Notes: generated from the letters alone by a model not told the origin. Counted from the first letter of the stretch, positions 35,838 to 45,282 are shown. The stretch: DNA of 64,000 nt from Cognatitamlana sp035818475 (GCF_035818475.1 NZ_JAYMGV010000002.1:248001-312000), one strand, 5' to 3'. Program-made: numbers and translations.

Positions 35838-35929
35838 TTTTAGCCAGTTTTAGTAGCAATATTAATAATAAATTCTGATAAAACCTAAATAAAAACGTAT
35901 TTCATCGGATATTTGTGTATTTCATAGAT

Positions 35930-37483
35930 TTATTTTGGTGTAAAAACCACATAGGGAATGATCATTTCTTCTAAAGATACACCACCATGCTGATACGTAT
36001 TTCTGTAATAGCTTACATAATGATTGTAGTTATTAGGATAGGCAAAGAACAGGTCGCTTTTAGCAAAAATATATGAGCTACTCATGTTTATAGAGGGTAA
36101 ATGCAAATCTTTAGGTTTCTTAGCAACCAATACATCTTTTTGGTCATAAGTCAAACTACGGCCGGTTTTATAACGCAAGTTAAGGCTAGTATCTCTATCT
36201 CCAATAACCTTAGACGGGTTTTTAACATTTATAGTACCATGATCAGTAGTCAAGATGAGCTTAAATCCTAATTGCTGAGCCTGTTGTATCATTTCTAAAA
36301 GCGGTGAATTTTTAAACCAACTTAAAGTTAGTGATCTATAGGCCTTATCGTTAGAAGCCAGCTCTTTAACCACTTCCATTTCCGTTTTAGAATGTGAAAG
36401 CATATCCACAAAATTATATACCACTACCGTGAGATCATTATTTTTTAAAGTCTTGAAATTCCCAGCTAATTTTTTACCGGTCCTCAAATTGGTTATCTTA
36501 TGATACTCATAGCTAATATGATTTAACCCTAATCGTTTCATTTGGGTCTCTAAAAAATCGGCCTCGTGCATATTTTTGCCACCTTCATCTGTGTCATTTT
36601 TCCAATACTGAGGGAATAGTTTTTCCATGTCACCGGGCATTAACCCAGAAAATATAGCGTTACGGGCATATTGTGTTGCTGTAGGTAAAATGCTAAAAAA
36701 AGCGTCTTCTTTATCCTTTTTGTAATAATTATTGATAACAGGTTCAAAAACTTTCCATTGGTCATACCTCAAATTATCAATGACTACTAAAAGCGTAGGT
36801 TGCTCATTGCTGATTTCCGGAACAATTTTTTCCTTAAATAAAGTATGAGACATAATTGGAGAATCTGTGTTGGGTTTGAACCATTTCGCATAATTCTTAT
36901 CTATAAACTTTCCAAATTGAATATTAGCTTCATTTTTTTGCGATTCCAGAATCTCAAACATACCAACATCTTCTATGTCTTCCAATTGAATTTCCCAATA
37001 AATCAATTTTTGGTATAAATGTACCCATTCTTCATAACTGTTTACCATAGCCAGATCCATAGCTATTTTCCTGAATTCCTGTTGGTAATTAGAAGTTGTT
37101 TTCTCTGAAATTAACCTGGAATGGTCTAGGTTCTTTTTTAAACTTAAAAGGATTTGATTGGGGTTTACCGGTTTAATTAAATAGTCAGCTATTTTATTGC
37201 CAATAGCTTCCTCCATAATATATTCTTCCTCACTTTTAGTAATCATAACCACAGGAAGGTTATCTTCCTTTTCTTTTATTTCATTCAAGGTTTCTAGACC
37301 TGTAAGCCCAGGCATATTTTCATCAAGAAACACAATGTCAAAATTTTCATCATCCAATATATCTACTGCTTCAGTACCACTTTTACACGTAGTGACCTTA
37401 TAATGCTTCTTTTCCAAAAATAAAATGTGAGGTTTTAACAAATCAATTTCGTCATCAACCCAAAGTATTTTTATTATGCTCAT
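35930..37483 (-). CDS. porX: PorX-like response regulator with PglZ (alkaline-phosphatase-fold) domain
   Basis: The protein has 517 residues. A receiver domain (1-120) has the acidic pocket Asp10-Asp11, the phospho-acceptor Asp54 (FLDENMPG) and Lys near 104 (LIKPVNP). A helical linker follows, then a PglZ domain from about 210, with VVIDNLRYDQW, the nucleophile-region Thr in PTATQYARNAIFSG and the metal site LILTTDHGT. This architecture is that of PorX, the orphan response regulator that controls the type IX secretion system and gliding with PorY. The partner kinase gene is not in the window. Confidence 0.9.
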   Translation of the reverse strand: MSIIKILWVDDEIDLLKPHILFLEKKHYKVTTCKSGTEAVDILDDENFDIVFLDENMPGLTGLETLNEIKEKEDNLPVVMITKSEEEYIMEEAIGNKIADYLIKPVNPNQILLSLKKNLDHSRLISEKTTSNYQQEFRKIAMDLAMVNSYEEWVHLYQKLIYWEIQLEDIEDVGMFEILESQKNEANIQFGKFIDKNYAKWFKPNTDSPIMSHTLFKEKIVPEISNEQPTLLVVIDNLRYDQWKVFEPVINNYYKKDKEDAFFSILPTATQYARNAIFSGLMPGDMEKLFPQYWKNDTDEGGKNMHEADFLETQMKRLGLNHISYEYHKITNLRTGKKLAGNFKTLKNNDLTVVVYNFVDMLSHSKTEMEVVKELASNDKAYRSLTLSWFKNSPLLEMIQQAQQLGFKLILTTDHGTINVKNPSKVIGDRDTSLNLRYKTGRSLTYDQKDVLVAKKPKDLHLPSINMSSSYIFAKSDLFFAYPNNYNHYVSYYRNTYQHGGVSLEEMIIPYVVFTPK

Positions 37484-37488
37484 ATAGT

Positions 37489-37496
37489 TATATTTG
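37489..37496 (+). promoter_or_regulatory. -7 box of the HD-domain gene
   Basis: TATATTTG matches TAnnTTTG, 26 nt before the TTG start at 37523 and only 6 nt from the porX start codon on the other strand. Confidence 0.45.
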
Positions 37497-37522
37497 TAAT
37501 GTTAAATGCTAAAAGTTAAAGT

Positions 37523-38743
37523 TTGAACAAACTTAAAATATTAAACGACCCAATTTACGGATTTATTACTATTCCAAATTCCCTGATATTTGATTTAATA
37601 CAACACAAATACTTTCAAAGATTAAGACGGATTACCCAAATGGGAATGACCTATCTGGTATATCCAGGCGCACATCACACCAGATTTCACCATGCCATAG
37701 GTTGTGTGCATTTAATGCAACAAGCAGTTAATGTCCTTCGTTTTAAGGGAGTTACAATTTCTGAAGAAGAGGAGACAGGACTTTATGTTGCTATTTTGCT
37801 ACACGATATTGGTCATGGGCCATTTTCTCATGCTATGGAACATAGTATTGTAAATAATGTGTCTCATGAGGAAATTTCCTTGCTTTTTATGGAGCAATTG
37901 AATGAAGAATTTAACGGAAGTTTAACGCTAGCTATTCAAATATTCAAAGGCGAATACCCAAGAAAATTTATGTATCAACTCATTTCTGGGCAAATGGACA
38001 TGGATAGAGCTGATTATTTAAAGCGTGACAGCTTTTATACCGGGGTAGCTGAAGGCAATATAAATAGTGAACGTTTAATAACTATGCTTAATGTGGTAGA
38101 TGATGCTTTAGTTATTGAAGAAAAGGGGATTTATAGTGTTGAAAAATTTATTATTGCCAGGCGTTTGATGTATTGGCAGGTTTATCTTCATAAAACCGGA
38201 TTAGCTGCCGAACAGTTGCTGATCAGAGTTTTAAAACGTGCTAAAGAATTACATGATTTGGGACATCAATTACAAGCCAGTAAAGCGTTGATGTATTTTT
38301 TAAATAATAAAATATCTACAGATAATTTTAATGGAGAGACACTGAATGTTTTTTCACAATTAGATGATTATGATATTGTAACGGCCATGAAACAATGGCA
38401 GTATTATGACGATTTTGTCTTGAGTAAATTGTGTGAAATGATAATTAACAGAAATTTGCTTAAGATCAAACTAAAGGACAAAAGTATAAAGGCCAAAACT
38501 TTAGATAAGCACATAGCATCTTTAATCCGGGATTATAATATTACCAAACATGAAGCAGAATACTTTGTGTTTTCAGGGAGTATTTCAAATCAGGCCTATC
38601 AATTAAAAACCACACGTATTAATATATTACATAAATCGGGGAAAATTGAAGATATTATAAGGGCTTCAGATCAGTTAAATCTAAAAGCCTTATCAAAACC
38701 CGTTACTAAATATTATATCTGTCATCCTAAGGGCAAACTTTAG
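37523..38743 (+). CDS. HD-domain metal-dependent phosphohydrolase (dNTPase/SAMHD1-like)
   Basis: The protein has 406 residues and starts at TTG 37523 (Asn-Lys-Leu-Lys-Ile-Leu-Asn-Asp-Pro). The HD motifs are complete: HHTRFHHAIGCVHLM (His), LLHDIGHGPFSHAMEH (HD pair) and QMDMDRADYLKRD (Asp). The family hydrolyses dNTPs or related nucleotides. A -7 box at 37489-37496 supports this start. It is divergent from porX and upstream of the lipid A cluster, with a 50-nt gap before lpxD. Confidence 0.88.
   Translation: MNKLKILNDPIYGFITIPNSLIFDLIQHKYFQRLRRITQMGMTYLVYPGAHHTRFHHAIGCVHLMQQAVNVLRFKGVTISEEEETGLYVAILLHDIGHGPFSHAMEHSIVNNVSHEEISLLFMEQLNEEFNGSLTLAIQIFKGEYPRKFMYQLISGQMDMDRADYLKRDSFYTGVAEGNINSERLITMLNVVDDALVIEEKGIYSVEKFIIARRLMYWQVYLHKTGLAAEQLLIRVLKRAKELHDLGHQLQASKALMYFLNNKISTDNFNGETLNVFSQLDDYDIVTAMKQWQYYDDFVLSKLCEMIINRNLLKIKLKDKSIKAKTLDKHIASLIRDYNITKHEAEYFVFSGSISNQAYQLKTTRINILHKSGKIEDIIRASDQLNLKALSKPVTKYYICHPKGKL
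37528..37535 (-). promoter_or_regulatory. Putative -7 box of porX inside the HD gene start
   Basis: The minus strand reads TAAGTTTG, an exact TAnnTTTG, 44 nt before the porX ATG. It lies over codons 2-5 of the HD gene, so the divergent promoters interleave. Confidence 0.4.
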
Positions 38744-38754
38744 TACATTTTTCC

Positions 38755-38762
38755 TATTTTTG
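38755..38762 (+). promoter_or_regulatory. -7 box of the lpxD operon
   Basis: TATTTTTG matches TAnnTTTG, 31 nt before the GTG start of lpxD. It begins 11 nt after the HD gene ends. Confidence 0.45.
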
Positions 38763-38793
38763 CGTCAATCAAAAAACAAAAATATCTTACAGT

Positions 38794-39816
38794 GTGAAAT
38801 TTACAGCACAACAAATTGCAGGAATACTGGAAGGTGATGTAGTTGGGAATCCTGAAGTTGAAGTTTCCAGACTTTCTAAAATAGAAGAAGGTTTTGAAGG
38901 GTCTTTAACATTTTTAGCAAATCCTAAATACACCCCCCATATTTATACAACCAAGGCTACAATAACTATTGTAAACAAGACTTTTGAGCCTGAAAACGCA
39001 TTGGAAACCACTTTGATCAAGGTTGATGATGCCTATAAATCCTTTTCTAAACTATTGGAGTATTATAATCAGGTAAAAAACAATAAAGAAGGCGTTGAAT
39101 CTCCTGTTTTTGTTGCTGATTCGGCAAATTACGGTGAGCAGGTCTATATAGGTGCGTTCTCGTATTTAGGCGACAATGCAGTTATAGGAAATAATGTTAA
39201 GATTTACCCTAATGTATATATAGGAGATAATGTAGAGATAGGAGATAATTCCATAGTTTTTTCCGGAGCTAAAATTTATTCTGAATCTGTAATCGGACAA
39301 AATTGTGTTATTAATTCCGGAGTGATTATTGGTGCTGACGGATTTGGGTTCGCGCCCAATGAAAACGGTGAGTACAAAAAGGTTCCACAAATAGGAAATG
39401 TCATTTTAGAAGATTGTGTAGATGTTGGAGCTGGAACTACTATAGATAGAGCTACTTTGGGATCTACCGTTATAAGGCAAGGGGTTAAATTGGATAATCA
39501 AATCCAAATAGCCCATAATGTTGAAATTGGAAAAAACACAGTAATTGCAGCCCAAACAGGAATAGCAGGATCTACAAAGATTGGCGAAAATTGCCAAATA
39601 GGAGGGCAGGTTGGTATTGTTGGACATATATCTATAGGTAATAATGTTAAAATACAGGCGCAGTCTGGTATAGGTAGAAATGTAAAAGATAATGAGGTGC
39701 TTCAGGGATCTCCTGCGTTGCCGTATTCGGACTATAACAAATCCTATGTGCATTTTAAAAATTTACCAAGCATAGTTAAAAATATTAATGATTTAGAAAA
39801 AAATAAATGGGAATAG
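38794..39816 (+). CDS. lpxD: UDP-3-O-acylglucosamine N-acyltransferase LpxD
   Basis: The protein has 340 residues and starts at GTG. An N-terminal uridine-binding domain (1-100) is followed by left-handed beta-helix hexapeptide repeats from about 105 to 290, with DGFGFAPNENGEYKKVPQ and the catalytic His in QIAHNVEIG. It transfers the second acyl chain to UDP-acylglucosamine in lipid A synthesis. It overlaps lpxC/fabZ by 10 nt, so the two are translationally coupled. Confidence 0.94.
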   Translation: MKFTAQQIAGILEGDVVGNPEVEVSRLSKIEEGFEGSLTFLANPKYTPHIYTTKATITIVNKTFEPENALETTLIKVDDAYKSFSKLLEYYNQVKNNKEGVESPVFVADSANYGEQVYIGAFSYLGDNAVIGNNVKIYPNVYIGDNVEIGDNSIVFSGAKIYSESVIGQNCVINSGVIIGADGFGFAPNENGEYKKVPQIGNVILEDCVDVGAGTTIDRATLGSTVIRQGVKLDNQIQIAHNVEIGKNTVIAAQTGIAGSTKIGENCQIGGQVGIVGHISIGNNVKIQAQSGIGRNVKDNEVLQGSPALPYSDYNKSYVHFKNLPSIVKNINDLEKNKWE

Positions 39817-41213
39817 TCAATACTGAAATCAAACAAAAAACTATTAAAGACGAGGTTTCTTTAAAAGGTGTTGGTTTACATACAGGTAAAAATGTTTGCT
39901 TGACATTTAAGCCGGCTCCTGCAAATTCAGGATTAGCATTTAAGCGAACCGATTTGGAAGGTGCACCAGTAATTGAAGCAGATGCTAACTATGTAACAAA
40001 TACGCAACGTGGTACCTGCTTAGAGAAAAATGGCGTTACTATTCAAACATCCGAACATGTTTTAGCAGCTTTAGTAGGACTTGATATAGACAATGTTATT
40101 ATTGAACTTGATGCCTCAGAACCACCAATTATGGATGGGTCTTCAAAGTTTTTTGTAGAGGCTATTGAAAAAGCAGGTATTGTTGAGCTGGAGGCTTTTA
40201 GAGAAGAATATGTGATCACAGATATTGTGTCTTATATGGACGAAGAGTCTGGTAGTGAAATATTAGTAATGCCTTCTAAAGAATATCAAATTACTACCAT
40301 GGTAGATTTTGGCACAAAAGTTTTAGGAACTCAAAACGCCACATTAAACCGCATCTCTGATTTCAAAAAAGATATTTCAAACTCGCGAACGTTTAGTTTT
40401 TTACATGAAATTGAAATGCTGTTAGAGCATGGATTAATTAAAGGGGGGGATTTAAATAATGCGATTGTATATGTAGACAAAGAACTTTCACCGGAAACCA
40501 TGGAAAAGCTTAGAGTAGCTTTTAAGAAAGATAATATAGCTGTAAAGCCAAACGGGATTTTAGATAACCTGACATTGCATCACCCAAATGAAGCGGCGAG
40601 GCATAAGTTACTGGATGTTTTAGGTGATTTAGCCTTAATTGGTACCAGAATTCGCGGAAAAGTTATTGCTAACAAACCGGGACATTTTATTAACACACAA
40701 TTTGCAAAGAAGCTTTCTAAGATTATTAAAAACGAGCGCAGGAATAATGTGCCTAATATAGATTTGAATCAACCGCCTTTAATGGATGTTAATCAAATTA
40801 TGGCTATGTTGCCGCACAGGCAGCCTTTTTTATTGTTAGATAAAGTTTTTGAGTTATCAGAAAATCATGTGGTTGGAATGAAAAATGTAACCATGAATGA
40901 AGAATTCTTCAAAGGTCATTTTCCGGGTGCTCCAGTAATGCCAGGCGTTTTAATTTGTGAAGCTATGGCGCAAACAGGCGGTATTTTAGTTTTAAATACT
41001 GTTCCTGACCCTGAAAATTATCTGACATTTTTCATGAAAATGGATAATGTAAAGTTTAAGCAAAAAGTTGTTCCCGGAGATACGCTAATATTTAAATGTA
41101 CACTAATAACACCTATACGTCGTGGTATTTGTCATATGCAGGGTTATGCCTATTCTAATGGAAAATTATGTGCAGAAGCCGAACTAATGGCTCAAATTAC
41201 TAAAGTAAAATAA
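39807..41213 (+). CDS. lpxC/fabZ: Fused LpxC deacetylase and FabZ dehydratase
   Basis: The protein has 468 residues. The LpxC half (1-310) shows SLKGVGLHTGKNV, the zinc ligands in SEHVLAALVG and LHHPNEAARHKLLDVLGD. The FabZ half (from about 325) has IMAMLPHRQPFLLLD and FKGHFPGAPVMPGVLICEAMAQ with the catalytic His and Glu. The fusion is characteristic of Bacteroidota and couples lipid A commitment to 3-hydroxyacyl-ACP use. A seven-G run at about 40444 lies in the LpxC coding part and is explained by two Gly codons. Confidence 0.95.
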   Translation: MGIVNTEIKQKTIKDEVSLKGVGLHTGKNVCLTFKPAPANSGLAFKRTDLEGAPVIEADANYVTNTQRGTCLEKNGVTIQTSEHVLAALVGLDIDNVIIELDASEPPIMDGSSKFFVEAIEKAGIVELEAFREEYVITDIVSYMDEESGSEILVMPSKEYQITTMVDFGTKVLGTQNATLNRISDFKKDISNSRTFSFLHEIEMLLEHGLIKGGDLNNAIVYVDKELSPETMEKLRVAFKKDNIAVKPNGILDNLTLHHPNEAARHKLLDVLGDLALIGTRIRGKVIANKPGHFINTQFAKKLSKIIKNERRNNVPNIDLNQPPLMDVNQIMAMLPHRQPFLLLDKVFELSENHVVGMKNVTMNEEFFKGHFPGAPVMPGVLICEAMAQTGGILVLNTVPDPENYLTFFMKMDNVKFKQKVVPGDTLIFKCTLITPIRRGICHMQGYAYSNGKLCAEAELMAQITKVK

Positions 41214-41214
41214 T

Positions 41215-42000
41215 ATGAACCAACCGTTAGCTTATGTGCACCCCGGTGCAAAAATTGCAAAAAATGTTGTTATTGAGCCTTTTGCAACTATTCATAACAA
41301 TGTTAAAATAGGAGAGGGCACTTGGATAGGTAGCAATGTTACCATTATGGAAGGTGCCAGAATTGGTAAAAATTGCAATATTTTTCCTGGTTCGGTGATT
41401 TCTGCTGTACCCCAGGATTTAAAATATAATGATGAGGAAACTACCGTTGAAATTGGAGATAATGTAACCATCAGAGAATGTGTAACCATAAATAGAGGTA
41501 CTGCCGACAGAATGAAAACTGTTATAGGTAACAACTGTTTAATTATGGCCTACTGTCATATTGCTCATGACTGTATTGTTGGGAATAATTGCATTTTTTC
41601 TAATAACAGTACTCTGGCAGGACATATTACTATAGGAGATTATGTTGTATTGGCAGGAATGACAGCTGTTCATCAATTTGTTTCGGTAGGAAATCATGCT
41701 TTTGTAACCGGAGGGTCTTTAGTTAGAAAAGATGTGCCTCCATATGTTAAAGCAGCCAGAGAGCCTTTATCTTATGTAGGTATTAACTCAGTAGGATTAA
41801 GAAGACGAGGGTATACTACAGAAAAGATCAGAGAAATTCAGGATATATTCAGAATTCTTTATCAAAAAAATTATAACAATACACAAGCGGCTGGAATTAT
41901 TGAAGCTGAAATGCAAGCAACTTCAGAGCGTGATGAAATTCTTCAGTTTATAAGAAATTCACACCGAGGCATCATGAAAGGATATTTTAAATCAAATTAA
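41215..42000 (+). CDS. lpxA: UDP-N-acetylglucosamine acyltransferase LpxA
   Basis: The protein has 261 residues, normal for LpxA. Hexapeptide repeats start at once (VHPGAKIAKNVVIEPFA), with the catalytic His in CHIAHDCIVG and HQFVSVGNHAFVTGGS, and a helical C-terminus. It performs the first lipid A step, adding a 3-hydroxyacyl chain to UDP-GlcNAc. It lies 1 nt after lpxC/fabZ and 4 nt before efp. Confidence 0.95.
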   Translation: MNQPLAYVHPGAKIAKNVVIEPFATIHNNVKIGEGTWIGSNVTIMEGARIGKNCNIFPGSVISAVPQDLKYNDEETTVEIGDNVTIRECVTINRGTADRMKTVIGNNCLIMAYCHIAHDCIVGNNCIFSNNSTLAGHITIGDYVVLAGMTAVHQFVSVGNHAFVTGGSLVRKDVPPYVKAAREPLSYVGINSVGLRRRGYTTEKIREIQDIFRILYQKNYNNTQAAGIIEAEMQATSERDEILQFIRNSHRGIMKGYFKSN

Positions 42001-42004
42001 ATAA

Positions 42005-42571
42005 ATGGCAACAACATCAGATATTAGAAACGGATTATGTATTAAATACAATCATGATATTTATAAAATTATAGAGTTTTTACATGTAAAACCCGGAAAA
42101 GGGCCGGCATTTGTAAGAACAAAATTAAAAAGTGTTACAACAGGCAAAGTTGTAGATAATACTTTTTCTGCGGGACATAAGCTTGATGACGTACGTGTGG
42201 AAACCCATAAATTTCAGTATTTATATAATGAAGGAGATACGTATCATTTTATGAATACCGAAGATTATTCTCAAATTGAATTACAGAAAAGTACTTTAGA
42301 TAATCCGGGATTGATGAAAGAAGGCGAAGTAGTAACCGTAATTATCAATTCTGAAGATAGCATGCCGCTTTCTGTTGAAATGCCTGCAAGTGTTATCTTA
42401 GAGGTCACACATACAGAACCGGGAGTTAAAGGTAATACGGCTACAAACGCTACCAAACCGGCAACAGTTGAGACCGGTGCAACCGTAAATGTGCCTTTAT
42501 TCATTAATGAAGGTGATAAAATTAAGGTTGAAACAGAAAAAGGAACGTATAAAGAACGTATAAAAGAATAG
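42005..42571 (+). CDS. efp: Elongation factor P
   Basis: The protein has 188 residues with the three-domain EF-P layout. The tip loop HVKPGKGPAFVRTKLK has Lys32, the usual site of modification. EF-P rescues ribosomes stalled on polyproline stretches. It is packed between lpxA and an lpxD paralogue (6-nt gap), an order seen in other Flavobacteriaceae. Confidence 0.95.
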   Translation: MATTSDIRNGLCIKYNHDIYKIIEFLHVKPGKGPAFVRTKLKSVTTGKVVDNTFSAGHKLDDVRVETHKFQYLYNEGDTYHFMNTEDYSQIELQKSTLDNPGLMKEGEVVTVIINSEDSMPLSVEMPASVILEVTHTEPGVKGNTATNATKPATVETGATVNVPLFINEGDKIKVETEKGTYKERIKE

Positions 42572-42577
42572 CTTCTT

Positions 42578-43522
42578 TTGAAATTTCCTAAACCATATAG
42601 CTTAAAACAAATTGCAGACTTAATTGATTGTCAATTTGTTGGAGATGATAATTATCCGGTTTTAGGCATGAATGAAATTCATGTTGTTGAACCGGGAGAT
42701 ATAGTTTTTGTTGATCATCCCAAGTATTATGATAAGGCACTACATTCAGCTGCAACTATTGTTTTAATTAATAAAGAAGTTGAATGTCCAAAGGGAAAAG
42801 CGCTTTTGGTAAGCGATGATCCTTTTAGGGATTTTAATAAGCTAACAGATTATTTCAAACCCTTTGTGGCTTCTGAGGCTTCAATTGCTTCATCTGCTAA
42901 AATTGGAAGACACACCATTATCCAGCCTAATTGTTTTATAGGAAACAATGTGGTTATTGGTGATAATTGTGTAATTCACGCTAATGTTAGTATTTATGAT
43001 GACACGGTTATAGGTGATAATGTAACTATTCATTCCGGGTGTATATTAGGTGCTAATGCGTTTTATTATAAGAAAAGAACGGAAGGTTATGATAGACTAA
43101 AATCTGGTGGTCGTGTGGTGCTTGAGGATAATGTAGACTTAGGCGCTTCTTGTACCATAGATAGAGGTGTTACGGCAGATACCAGAATTAAGGCAGGGAG
43201 TAAAATTGATAATCAGGTTCAGATTGGCCACGATACTATTATAGGAGAAAAGTGTTTAATAGCATCACAAGTTGGAATTGCAGGCTGTGTAATCATTGAA
43301 GATGAAGTTACTATTTGGGGACAAGTAGGTGTTACAAGTGGAATTACTATTGGGGCTAAGGCGGTGATTTCTGCAAAAGCAGGAGTTAGTAAATCTTTAG
43401 AAGGTGGAAAAAGTTATTTTGGTATTCCGGCAGATGATTTTCGTTCAAAGTATAAAGAAATAGCCTCTATCAGAAAAATTCCTGAAATACTTGAAAAACT
43501 AAATAATCAGGATAAAACATAA
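42578..43522 (+). CDS. LpxD-like acyltransferase paralogue
   Basis: The protein has 314 residues and appears to start at TTG 42578, 6 nt after efp. It has a short uridine-binding-like domain (1-90) and hexapeptide repeats (IIQPNCFIGNNVVIGDNC), and the LpxD-like QIGHDTIIG with His. It is shorter than LpxD at 38794 and differs at YYKKRTEGYDRLKSGG. It may act on a different acyl donor or sugar. Many Bacteroidota annotations call it LpxD; true substrate is not known. Confidence 0.8.
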   Translation: MKFPKPYSLKQIADLIDCQFVGDDNYPVLGMNEIHVVEPGDIVFVDHPKYYDKALHSAATIVLINKEVECPKGKALLVSDDPFRDFNKLTDYFKPFVASEASIASSAKIGRHTIIQPNCFIGNNVVIGDNCVIHANVSIYDDTVIGDNVTIHSGCILGANAFYYKKRTEGYDRLKSGGRVVLEDNVDLGASCTIDRGVTADTRIKAGSKIDNQVQIGHDTIIGEKCLIASQVGIAGCVIIEDEVTIWGQVGVTSGITIGAKAVISAKAGVSKSLEGGKSYFGIPADDFRSKYKEIASIRKIPEILEKLNNQDKT

Positions 43523-43581
43523 TATCAATCACGCTTAAAAATAAAAGTAGTGTTTTGTTTTAAAATTTTAATTCAAAAAAT

Positions 43582-43589
43582 TACTTTTG
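43582..43589 (+). promoter_or_regulatory. -7 box of sucD
   Basis: TACTTTTG matches TAnnTTTG, 33 nt before the ATG. A TTTTG at 43553-43557 may serve as -33, with a slightly long spacer. Confidence 0.45.
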
Positions 43590-43622
43590 CTCTAGGAAAT
43601 TAATAACGAAAAATAATCACTT

Positions 43623-44495
43623 ATGAGTGTTTTAGTAAATAAAGATTCAAAAATAATTGTTCAAGGTTTTACAGGCAGTGAAGGTACTTTTCATGCCAGT
43701 CAAATGATTGAATACGGAACCAATGTAGTTGGAGGTGTAACTCCGGGTAAAGGCGGTCAGACTCACTTAGACAAACCTGTTTTTAACACGGTATTGGAAG
43801 CTGTTGAGAAAGTTGATGCAGATACCACCATTATTTTTGTTCCTCCTGCATTTGCTGCTGATGCCATTATGGAAGCTGCTGATGCCGGAATAAAAGTGAT
43901 TATTACAATTACAGAAGGTATTCCTGTAGCTGATATGATTACGGCTTCAAATTATATAAAAGGAAAAGAGTGCCGTTTAATTGGTCCAAATTGCCCAGGC
44001 GTTATTACACCGGGGGAAGCTAAAGTAGGGATTATGCCAGGTTTTGTTTTTAAACAAGGAAAAGTTGGAATTGTTTCTAAATCAGGAACACTAACCTATG
44101 AAGCGGCAGATCAGGTTGTAAAGCAAGGCCTAGGGATTACTACAGCTATAGGTATTGGGGGAGATCCCATCATTGGAACTACAACAAAAGAAGCTGTGGA
44201 GCTGTTAATAAATGACCCGGAAACTGAAGCGGTAGTTATGATTGGAGAAATTGGAGGGCAATTAGAAGCCGATGCAGCTAACTGGTATAAAGAAAGTGGT
44301 AGTAAAAAACCTATTGTAGGGTTTATTGCAGGAGAAACAGCACCTGCCGGACGTACTATGGGACACGCCGGTGCTATTGTTGGTGGTAGTGATGATACAG
44401 CTCAGGCTAAAAAGAAAATTATGAGAGCCAGTGGAATTCACGTAGTGGATTCTCCTGCTGAAATTGGAAAGAAAGTAGCTGAAGTTTTAGCATAA
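43623..44495 (+). CDS. sucD: Succinyl-CoA synthetase alpha subunit
   Basis: The protein has 290 residues. It has the CoA-binding N-terminal domain (IIVQGFTGSEGTFHASQM), the PNCPGVITPGEAKVGIMPG motif and the phospho-His region GHAGAIVGG. It forms succinate and ATP or GTP from succinyl-CoA in the citric acid cycle with SucC, whose gene is not in the window. A strong terminator follows, so it is a single-gene unit with its own promoter. Confidence 0.95.
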   Translation: MSVLVNKDSKIIVQGFTGSEGTFHASQMIEYGTNVVGGVTPGKGGQTHLDKPVFNTVLEAVEKVDADTTIIFVPPAFAADAIMEAADAGIKVIITITEGIPVADMITASNYIKGKECRLIGPNCPGVITPGEAKVGIMPGFVFKQGKVGIVSKSGTLTYEAADQVVKQGLGITTAIGIGGDPIIGTTTKEAVELLINDPETEAVVMIGEIGGQLEADAANWYKESGSKKPIVGFIAGETAPAGRTMGHAGAIVGGSDDTAQAKKKIMRASGIHVVDSPAEIGKKVAEVLA

Positions 44496-44519
44496 AGTTT
44501 CAGATCATAGAATTATAAA

Positions 44520-44552
44520 AACCGTTAACTTATAAGTTAGCGGTTTTTTTTT
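44520..44552 (+). terminator. Strong rho-independent terminator after sucD
   Basis: A 12-bp stem (AACCGTTAACTT with AAGTTAGCGGTT, one G-T pair) around a two-base tip is followed by nine T including the arm end. Confidence 0.85.
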
Positions 44553-44631
44553 GTGAAAAAATTTAAAATTTTGAGGTAACAATTTTAGAGGGTAGTTGAT
44601 ATACTAGTGTAATCCATAAAAACTAGAAATC

Positions 44632-45198
44632 ATGAAAATTCAAAAGTTAATATTTGCTCTGATAATTTTAAGTGTCTTAAGTTGTTCTAAAGATGATGAC
44701 ACAGTCATTGTAGAGGCCGCTCCTGAATATCCAATGAAATCATTAATGGAAGCAGGTGTTATGGAGCTAAAGTCTACAAAAGTTAACGGTATAAACACAC
44801 ATGAAATCGGATATAGATTCAAGGCTTTTAAAAATGGAAAAATCACAGCTTTAGGTATTAGAGTCCCTGAAAATGATACTTATAGGGTTACACTTTGGAA
44901 TGCAGATACCCAAGAAATCCTAAAAACAGCTTACATTGATTCAACTTCTGGATTGTTGTCTTTTGAAGATATAGAGCCAATTAATATTTCATCAGGCACA
45001 GAATATTATGTTGCAGTAAACACTAATGATTATTATGTGTTTAATGATAATGGAAACCCTATGTTTCCAGTTGAAAGCCATAATATATTGATTGTTGGTT
45101 ACAGTGCGCAATTTGGTGCTAATCAGGCCTTGCCAGTAAATGTAATAAAAACCGCTTATTTGGGAATGGTAGATGTTAAATTTGTTCCCAACAACTAA
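44632..45198 (+). CDS. DUF4082-like surface lipoprotein
   Basis: The protein has 188 residues. The signal peptide ends in LSVLSC, followed by Ser-Lys-Asp-Asp-Asp, which matches the lipoprotein export signal for surface display in Flavobacteriia. The rest is a beta-rich domain (EIGYRFKAFKNGKITALGIRV, YRVTLWNADTQEIL, GTEYYVAVNTNDYYVF) resembling DUF4082, a sandwich fold seen in surface and carbohydrate-related proteins. The function is unknown. It has a strong terminator downstream and one upstream, so it is a single-gene unit. Confidence 0.75.
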   Translation: MKIQKLIFALIILSVLSCSKDDDTVIVEAAPEYPMKSLMEAGVMELKSTKVNGINTHEIGYRFKAFKNGKITALGIRVPENDTYRVTLWNADTQEILKTAYIDSTSGLLSFEDIEPINISSGTEYYVAVNTNDYYVFNDNGNPMFPVESHNILIVGYSAQFGANQALPVNVIKTAYLGMVDVKFVPNN

Positions 45199-45223
45199 TT
45201 TTATAAAGCTAAATAAAGTATTG

Positions 45224-45251
45224 ACCTCACATGATTTTGTGAGGTTTTTTT
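45224..45251 (+). terminator. Rho-independent terminator after the DUF4082-like gene
   Basis: ACCTCAC (45224-45230) pairs with GTGAGGT (45239-45245) around ATGATTTT, then a run of seven T. Confidence 0.85.
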
Positions 45252-45274
45252 ATATGATACAAGTTTGTAATTAC

Positions 45275-45282
45275 TATATTTG
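45275..45282 (+). promoter_or_regulatory. -7 box of fabG
   Basis: TATATTTG matches TAnnTTTG, 38 nt before the fabG ATG and just after the preceding terminator. Confidence 0.45.

Noticed and set aside
40443..40449. Run of seven G in lpxC
   Set aside because: It encodes two glycines in an essential gene; slippage would be lethal, so phase variation is unlikely.
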